Positions 57,865 through 64,000 of a DNA stretch of 64,000 bases are shown here, piece after piece. How positions within the stretch are numbered: the stretch's first letter is position 1; the number at the start of each line of letters is the position of its first letter. This DNA comes from Actinostola sp. cb2023 (taxonomy: Eukaryota; Cnidaria; Anthozoa; Actiniaria; Actinostolidae). The stretch covers positions 1 to 64,000 of the forward strand of contig JAUJYZ010000595.1 of the NCBI GenBank assembly GCA_033675265.1, written 5' to 3'. A model generated the notes under the pieces. The model saw nothing but the letters and a program-made list of their open reading frames with translations. It was not told where the DNA came from and made no database searches. The position numbers and the translations under genes are program-made.

Positions 57865-58734
57865 AGTGACTTGTTACAAAACTTCGCTATACATTCTATA
57901 ATGTTAATACCAGGAGGTACCCAAAACAACGAAAAAGAATGCTCTGTTAGCAGTTACGCGGCTCAACTAACTTGATTGCTCAATTCCATCAGCTAAGAAG
58001 TATCATTCTTTTTAGCGTAATTTCCGGTTATAATTGCGTAAAATAAGCAACCAAACAGATGATTTACATTGGTATTTCCGCTTATTATCATTGACGCGGT
58101 TGTCAAGGACGCACAAACGGATATATATTTATCTACTGATAATAAGAAGCTAAGACTACAGTTATTACTGCATGGCTAGCCTAAAGATTTTTTCCAATAA
58201 AAATATACGTTGTGTTGGCTTTACTTTGTGGGACAACTGAATCTAATCTATAACCCATACTTCATTCTAATTTATTCCGGCTTCAATTCTTTTCTCTAGA
58301 TCTCTTTAGTTGGGTAGAATCCTTTATCATTTATTCTAGCGATCCAATCCTACACGAGCTTACATGGTGAGATTAATTTAAATTTTACAAATACTGATAG
58401 TCTTTGGGTGAGGAGTGATTATCACATAAAACAATCTGTGTCATGTAGGTTTTGGTACAAACGCTTCCAACTCCATCAAAGAACATGATATGATTTATTT
58501 ACACTCGTCATTGGATTAAATACATCGAATTAATAGCAATATCTCATTAGGCTAACGTTCAAGTATGGGTTATATATATATTATAGACTTGTTTTAGTTG
58601 TTCCACAATGTACCTTTGCTTTACTATTAATGACGTATTAAAGAATAATAAATCCAAATTCATCTTTACATACATTTATCACCGATAATGAAATGATATT
58701 AAACCCCAGTGATCCTTTACACACCATGAATATA

Positions 58735-59020
58735 ATACTGTTAAACATGATTAAAGGTTAAGGTGCATTTACGTTACTTTATCGCATCATTAAAGACAAG
58801 TAAACGCGAGGTCCATTTAATCATCTTTAATTTTTGATTAAAGGTGTATAAGATGCCTTTAAAAAGTTTACTCTCCTGTGTTAAACATGATTAAAGGTTA
58901 AGGTGCATTTACGTTACTTTATCGCATCATTAAAGACAAGTAAACGCGAGGTCCATTTAATCATCTTTAATTTTTGATTAAAGGTGTATAAGATGCCTTT
59001 AAAAAGTTTACTCTCCTGAA
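58735..59020 (+). repeat. Right subterminal tandem repeat of the CACTA-like element
   Basis: A 140-bp unit beginning GTTAAACATGATTAAAGG (58740 and 58880) repeats nearly exactly twice. It shares TTAAACATGATTAAA with the left array. It also contains CATTTAATCATCTTTAAT in the opposite orientation. Confidence 0.88.
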
Positions 59021-59053
59021 TAAAGGAGTGTAAATATATTTTTTCGCCCTGTG

Positions 59054-62000
59054 TACGCCATTCAAGGAATATTTGAGCTACTTTTGCAAGATATAAAGAC
59101 AGCGACTCACCACTTTTGTCGAGTATGAGTCTGTTTGTTACAATGCATTCTGGGTAATTTTAAAGATGGCGGAGGAGCTATGTGACCTGGCTGCTTGAAT
59201 GAGAACAAATTACTTCCGGTCTACAAAATGAAGTTTTTCTCGTCGGAAAAAAAGTTTATATGCGGTTTTTCGATATTTCAATAAATAAACGTGAATTATC
59301 TAAAACTTAGCGCATGGGATTTGTTATATTTTAAAAACTAAGAAAGTTACAAGCAAATACGTGGTTTTGTAAACACGAATTTTAGCGTCATTTTCTCATT
59401 TTTCCGAAATTCAAAAAGCGCATGCGTGAGTATTTTGGAAACGTTCTAAAAAATATACTGATAACAATAATTTTTGAAAAAAAATCGAAACGCCCTTGAA
59501 AAACGTGTTTTTCTGCTTTGGGTCACGTGACAATGGGCGTGGCCCGGTGACGTAATCATTACATTCCCACTTACACTGAATGACTATGTTCCAAATTTCA
59601 ATAATGTAAACCAAACATGCATTGACTTATGGCAATTTCACTTTCCCTAGCAACGAGCATCAAAAGATAGTACCGACCCCCCTTAAGTTTCATTGCATCT
59701 ATATTTCGTACAGTGTAACGTATGTAACAAAAGCTGTAAATGGCGTCTGTAACACCAAACTTTTCTTCATTGCTTAGAGTGAATAGAATAATGCTGGAAA
59801 GAGAGACTATGGCCAACATACAATTTAAAAAAATCATCGACCAAAAATTGCACGATCGCATGCATGACCTTAGTTAAAAATACGAATACATTAATTATGT
59901 ATGCAATACAAGGCTAAATGTGCTTTATATTTATATTGAAGCCCGAGTAAGTGTGTGACATGCAATGTAACGAGAATTTATTGAATATCAATTCAGTACT
60001 AGTGCCATTGATTAGCTGCCGTTGTCCTCGTCGTCGCTTTCAGTATTTCCTGTAGCGATTGTAAACTAAATTATAGCTAGCTCAAGTTATAATAATAATT
60101 CAAACCCTGAGTACAATTCAGTCTAATACATCGTTCGATTTGTCTCCCAAATTAATCAGAAAATGTACTTATTTATATGATAATAATGATACTTTGCTAT
60201 CAAATATAATAAGCAAAAGAAGTAAATAATTAATGAGTTCAAAATGACGATGAAATGGAGTAACGATTGTATAACTGACCTACAGGCGGAAGTAACATGG
60301 ATATACCAAGCAATCCAGCAACAGTGAGATACTGATAATAGCCACAAGACATGGTAGTGGTTGTAGACGATAAATGGTTGCTATTACTGTTAACAACGAC
60401 TAGATAATGTCAACTGATGAAGACTGCAGGCTGATACCAAGCTGTTTATATCATGTACTATAATTATATTCATATCTTATTGTTTAGAACTTCACCTCTG
60501 ACATTGGACTATAATTAGTAACGAAACTCATGAATCAATAAATAAATGAAGAAAAGATTGGATGGATGGGTTAATATGAAGAATTATGTCTGCAAGAGAT
60601 ATGACCGCATCTTATCACTTATCACTGTTTAGGAAACAAATTGAAGAATCATTGTCACTGAGCAATAGACACGTACCAAATTAGGACTTAAGAAATTAGT
60701 GGCAACATTAGATGATCGAAAGGCATTCGTTGATATGAGCAGATTTATTTATCAAAGTCAGAAACAACAACAACGACGAAAGTTGCTTTGTACAGAAAGT
60801 CACTAGTAGATGTAAAACTAAATGCTATATCATCTATAGTCTATAGTACAGATTCTACTGGGATCTGCGGTTTGTGTCCTCACTTGTCAACTTTATTATG
60901 TTGTCGCTCTTTTAATAATAATAATAATTATTATTATTATTATTTATTATTATTATTATTATTATTAACTAACTATTACTAACGTGTTTTACTTTCGATA
61001 TTTTCATGGCTCAACACTGACATACTTAATGTTTCTAGTGAATTGTGTTACTTTGTTTTCATACCAAAAGAATACGTCAAAACACGAAGGTCAAACCATA
61101 CAACACTGGGGTGAAGTTTCTCATTAGCATATTGTATGACTGAGTAAGCAAGAGAGCTGCTTTAGTACTAAATTGATGTCTCGTTTCTTTCTTTCGGTTT
61201 TCGTGGTTTAACTGACCGGCTCTGCATGGCCGACCAGGCTCGATTATGATGACTTGTGGCTGTAGATTGGTTGTTGTTGTGGTTATTGCTTCATGTAGTT
61301 TGGTTTGGTTTTCTCGTGTAGGTACGGTATGTTCTCATCATTGGGACTCATTAACTTGTTGAATAAGTTATTTGGTGTGTGACATAACGGGCCGTTCACT
61401 TGGACCATTTTTGATCGATCTAGTTTGAATCGAACCGAGATCGATCCGAGCTTAGTTTTCGAGAGCGTTCACACTATAAACATGCATAAACGTGCCATAC
61501 ACAAAAACACAGGTAGCCTAAGCAAAACCGGATGCCAAAATTAAAAAGGGTCACATTAAGAGAGCTTATTTAGTTCCACTTTTGATGTCATGAAATCAAC
61601 AATCGATTATTGAGACGTCAAAGCTGTATATCCAAGAACCGTTTTCAACTAATATTGCGTTTTATGTGTCAGAGAAAACTTCAAGTCTATTATGGGCGGT
61701 CAATAACAAAATTCGAAATACAGTTCTGGCGAGAACCAACCAGAGTGAGTATAGTTATGCCTTAGAATGAGATGTGAATACAATAGTTACAAAATAAGAG
61801 AGAACAGGCCAGTTTTATCCAAAATGTGCTGACCTAGATTTCAGGCAAACGAAAATAAACTTTCACATTCATTCTTATCAAACTTATTGCCATAACTGAA
61901 CAAAACAATTGACTACACTTTCTATAGTTTGTAGTAGGAACGATGATTTTCTGGATCAGCATAATACGACTGCTGCCTGTGTTGTTGGTATGGAGCTTCA

Positions 62001-62531
62001 GCTTGAGGCACATGGCGACCAGCCAATGGCACTTGCCAATAGAGCCATCGAGTCACTCTGGGTCTTCATTTCTTGTTTTCTTAGGTCAGTACCAACCTTT
62101 GCCAGCTGTTCCATGCAATAGCAGATGAAACTTGTCATCAGCGTTCCGTTGTCTTTTGTAAAGTCAGCTATTTTCAAATACTGCCCCTTTGGACAGTTTC
62201 GCCTTGTTATTCCCTCTCTTAATTTTCCTTCTAGTCACCCCGTTTTCTCTTTTCAAATGGTGTATTGAAGCTCGAACTCAAGGGTTCCTTCTCTTGTTCA
62301 TTTTCAGCCGGTGTTGACTAAAAAGGAATCATTTGAACAGTAATGCCGTCAATTGACCATGTTTTTAATATACGCTTACGTTCTAATTCACTTCGCTCAA
62401 ACGAACGTAAATTATTTACCCCTTAAATTACGAGTATAAGACAGACTACGAAGTATGGTTGGTTCGCTGCGGACCCAATAATCAGTTTTATTTGTATCAA
62501 TTCGTCAACTTATAATCTACTTATGGCGAGG
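59054..62531. other. No gene recognised
   Basis: Contains GCCCGAGTAAGTG at 59941 (compare the hairpin at 8472) and a GACCCCCCTTAAG site near 59676. ATT/AAT microsatellites occur near 60917. None of the short frames has recognisable motifs or splice-linked partners. Confidence 0.4.
60917..60967. repeat. AAT/ATT microsatellite with inverted halves
   Basis: (AAT)n turns into (ATT)n at 60926, giving a self-complementary stretch of about 50 bases. Confidence 0.9.
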
Positions 62532-63450
62532 CTAAATACCTAGGCTTCTGGAGACTCTTATTCTGTTTTCTTCGGTCTCAAGAACGTACATATCTTTAGC
62601 TACGTCACTTTTCCATCGCCCATGTAATAACCTTTCTGATATAGACGGATGTGTGGCAACTGCGGCGGTTAATCCACCTGCCCTTATGAAGACCAAAATC
62701 TTTGGTCTCGAAACCTAAAGAACTAATACAATCCTTGAATATTTATCGATACCTTGTGTATGAGAGCTTATTATTTCTTAAAGCATATCCACGCTTTTTC
62801 TTCGTAAGGCCTCTGAATAATGGCAAATCGCTAGTTACTTCGACATTGGCTACTTTCATGTACTTTTCAATAATAAGAACAGGACAATATTTAGTTTGAG
62901 CTCTAGATATATACACATAGTTGCCTTCCCGATAAATGTCTGTTTTACTTTTAGGGATGGAAATTTTAATAAAGTCCTTATGGAACGTTATGTGTTCAGG
63001 CTTGAGGTTGCTTAGCTCATTATAACGTAGGAATCCAGCAAAACCAATGGAACATATCGCTGCAACCCGTAGGTCCTTCAGACTGGCGCCATCCCCGGCG
63101 TACCTATCAATGATTTGCTTTAACATGGTTGAACTTAGAGGTTTCTTCTTCTTGATTGGAACTTCCCGTGAACGCTTGGCGGCTTCGAGGATGTTCTTAC
63201 AGAATCCGTTGTCTAGAGGATTTGGACCTTCGAGAGGACAGAAAGTATGTAACCACTTCAAGGCCGCGTGAACCAGGACTAGCGAACATGCAGACTTGTT
63301 GGTTTTGTTTAACTCGAGTAGGTAGATGGCTAAGACGGAGCTTGTAAAGGGCACCATCAGTTTCACTTGCTTTCTCTTACACCACACGAAGAACTTCTGG
63401 ATCTCATTAACGTATTTTTGGGTTGAGCTCTGAGCTCTTGACTTTAACAT
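62532..63450 (-). pseudogene. Tyrosine recombinase (phage-integrase fold), decayed
   Basis: From ATG 63450, STQKYVNEIQKFFVWCKRK starts a SAM-like core-binding domain. The catalytic domain has GFAGFLRYNELS (catalytic Arg) and SKTDIYREGNYVYISRA. A stop (TAA at about codon 236, YTRYR*) follows. The frame then continues IFKDCISSLGFETKDFGLH, loses a few bases, and resumes RAGGLTAAVATHPS, HGRWKSDVAKDMYVLE and a final stop at 62532. So the Arg, the H-x-x-R box (damaged), HGRW and Tyr are recognisable. The type matches YR proteins of DIRS/Crypton-like elements or stand-alone invertebrate recombinases. No reverse transcriptase is nearby. An upstream exon may exist. Confidence 0.8.
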
Positions 63451-64000
63451 AGTACTTACTTAGTATCACATTGACGTTTGGTCTAAGATGAACTGGTAAA
63501 CTATTCCAAGTTGGACTTGAGTAAATGGCCTGTAAACACATGAACAGAATATCACATATCGTTAGGCCCCTTAGGGGCGTTCTCGTACGCTCATATATAT
63601 GAAACCGCTGGAATAACGCCAGTGGATTTGTCTTTCAACTTTTTCACATTCGACGCAGCGTCTGTAAAAACAAGAACAGGATATACCATGTTAAATACGT
63701 CGCTAGAAGGCTGCCTTTCATACATTTAATTCATGGGCAGCGCCACGTTCCCTTAACTCGATATTTTGTAGTGTGTACTCGCCGGCCGGTGCCGTTCGTG
63801 TTTATTATGGCCAGTGCCTAATTGCCTTATGTACTTTTCTAACCGTCAACCAGCGCCGCCGGTGTGTATTTTGTTTACTTAGATTGTGCCTGTGCAGACG
63901 TCTACTACTCCATTCCAATATATCAACTTGCATGCTTAGCGACGCGTTAACTTTTGCCTATGCATGCTATTCTTTCTAGCACTTATTAGCTCGTGTCCCG
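63451..64000. other. No gene recognised
   Basis: Slightly more GC-rich than the rest. It could hold the promoter or 5' exon of the recombinase; nothing specific is seen. Confidence 0.3.

Larger units (their letters stand above)
48770..59053. mobile_element. CACTA/EnSpm-like element (10.3 kb) carrying a kinase and an unknown gene
   Basis: The ends CACAGGGCGAAA (48770) and TTTCGCCCTGTG (ending 59053) are inverted. Both sides have subterminal tandem arrays rich in TTAAAGG/CCTTTAA, as in CACTA elements. Inside are a Tnp2-type transposase (-), a protein kinase (+) and a small intact gene (-). Flanking trinucleotides AAG and TAC differ, so no target duplication is seen and the exact ends are uncertain. 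It begins about 110 bases after the Academ-like element. Confidence 0.7.

Overview
The window looks like a piece of an animal genome, most likely a marine invertebrate. It is AT-rich, its genes carry short GT–AG introns, and it contains P2X7-like domain genes and many TACATGTA-type motifs. I cannot tell sponge, cnidarian and mollusc apart from the sequence. No clear host housekeeping gene is visible. Almost everything recognisable is mobile DNA, much of it nested, and several DNA transposons carry extra genes that are not transposases.

Layout. (1) 1–7494 is the right part of a TTAA-type (Kolobok-like) transposon A. It has an eight-exon transposase on the + strand and a convergent two-exon P2X7-ballast-like gene, and it sits inside a decayed CACTA/EnSpm copy at 7495–8160. 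(2) 8161–13294 is mostly non-coding repeats: a 395-bp tandem duplication, a 24-bp G run and a perfect 111-bp-arm palindrome. (3) 13299–21402 is a complete TTAA-flanked element C of 8.1 kb. It encodes a D-D-E transposase and a seven-exon DEDDh 3'-5' exonuclease. (4) 23486–34470 is a second complete TTAA-flanked element B of 11 kb. It has a THAP-type transposase remnant split by a Mag-like gypsy LTR retrotransposon (24480–29318), several MITEs, and another convergent P2X7-like gene. (5) 34475–41640 holds a LINE 3' end, a Penelope-like GIY-YIG fragment, and an element rich in TTTACG subterminal repeats. (6) 41644–48662 is an Academ-like element with ~410-bp terminal inverted repeats and a seven-exon XPG-type nuclease gene. 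(7) 48770–59053 is a CACTA/EnSpm-like element with subterminal tandem repeats. It encodes a Tnp2-type transposase, a protein kinase and an intact four-exon gene of unknown function. (8) 62532–63450 is a decayed tyrosine recombinase gene.

How the genes fit together. Elements A and B share one plan: transposase on the left (+), P2X7-like gene on the right (-), pointing at each other. Element C has transposase and exonuclease on the same strand. The CACTA element has a kinase convergent with its transposase. The recurring 'transposase plus one accessory gene' arrangement is the most interesting feature of the window. Many coding regions are broken only by 1–2 base indels, often in short homopolymers or dinucleotide runs. 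They could be young pseudogenes or uncorrected assembly errors. Exon boundaries come from reading splice signals and reading-frame continuity by eye. Family names rest on recalled motifs, not on database searches.
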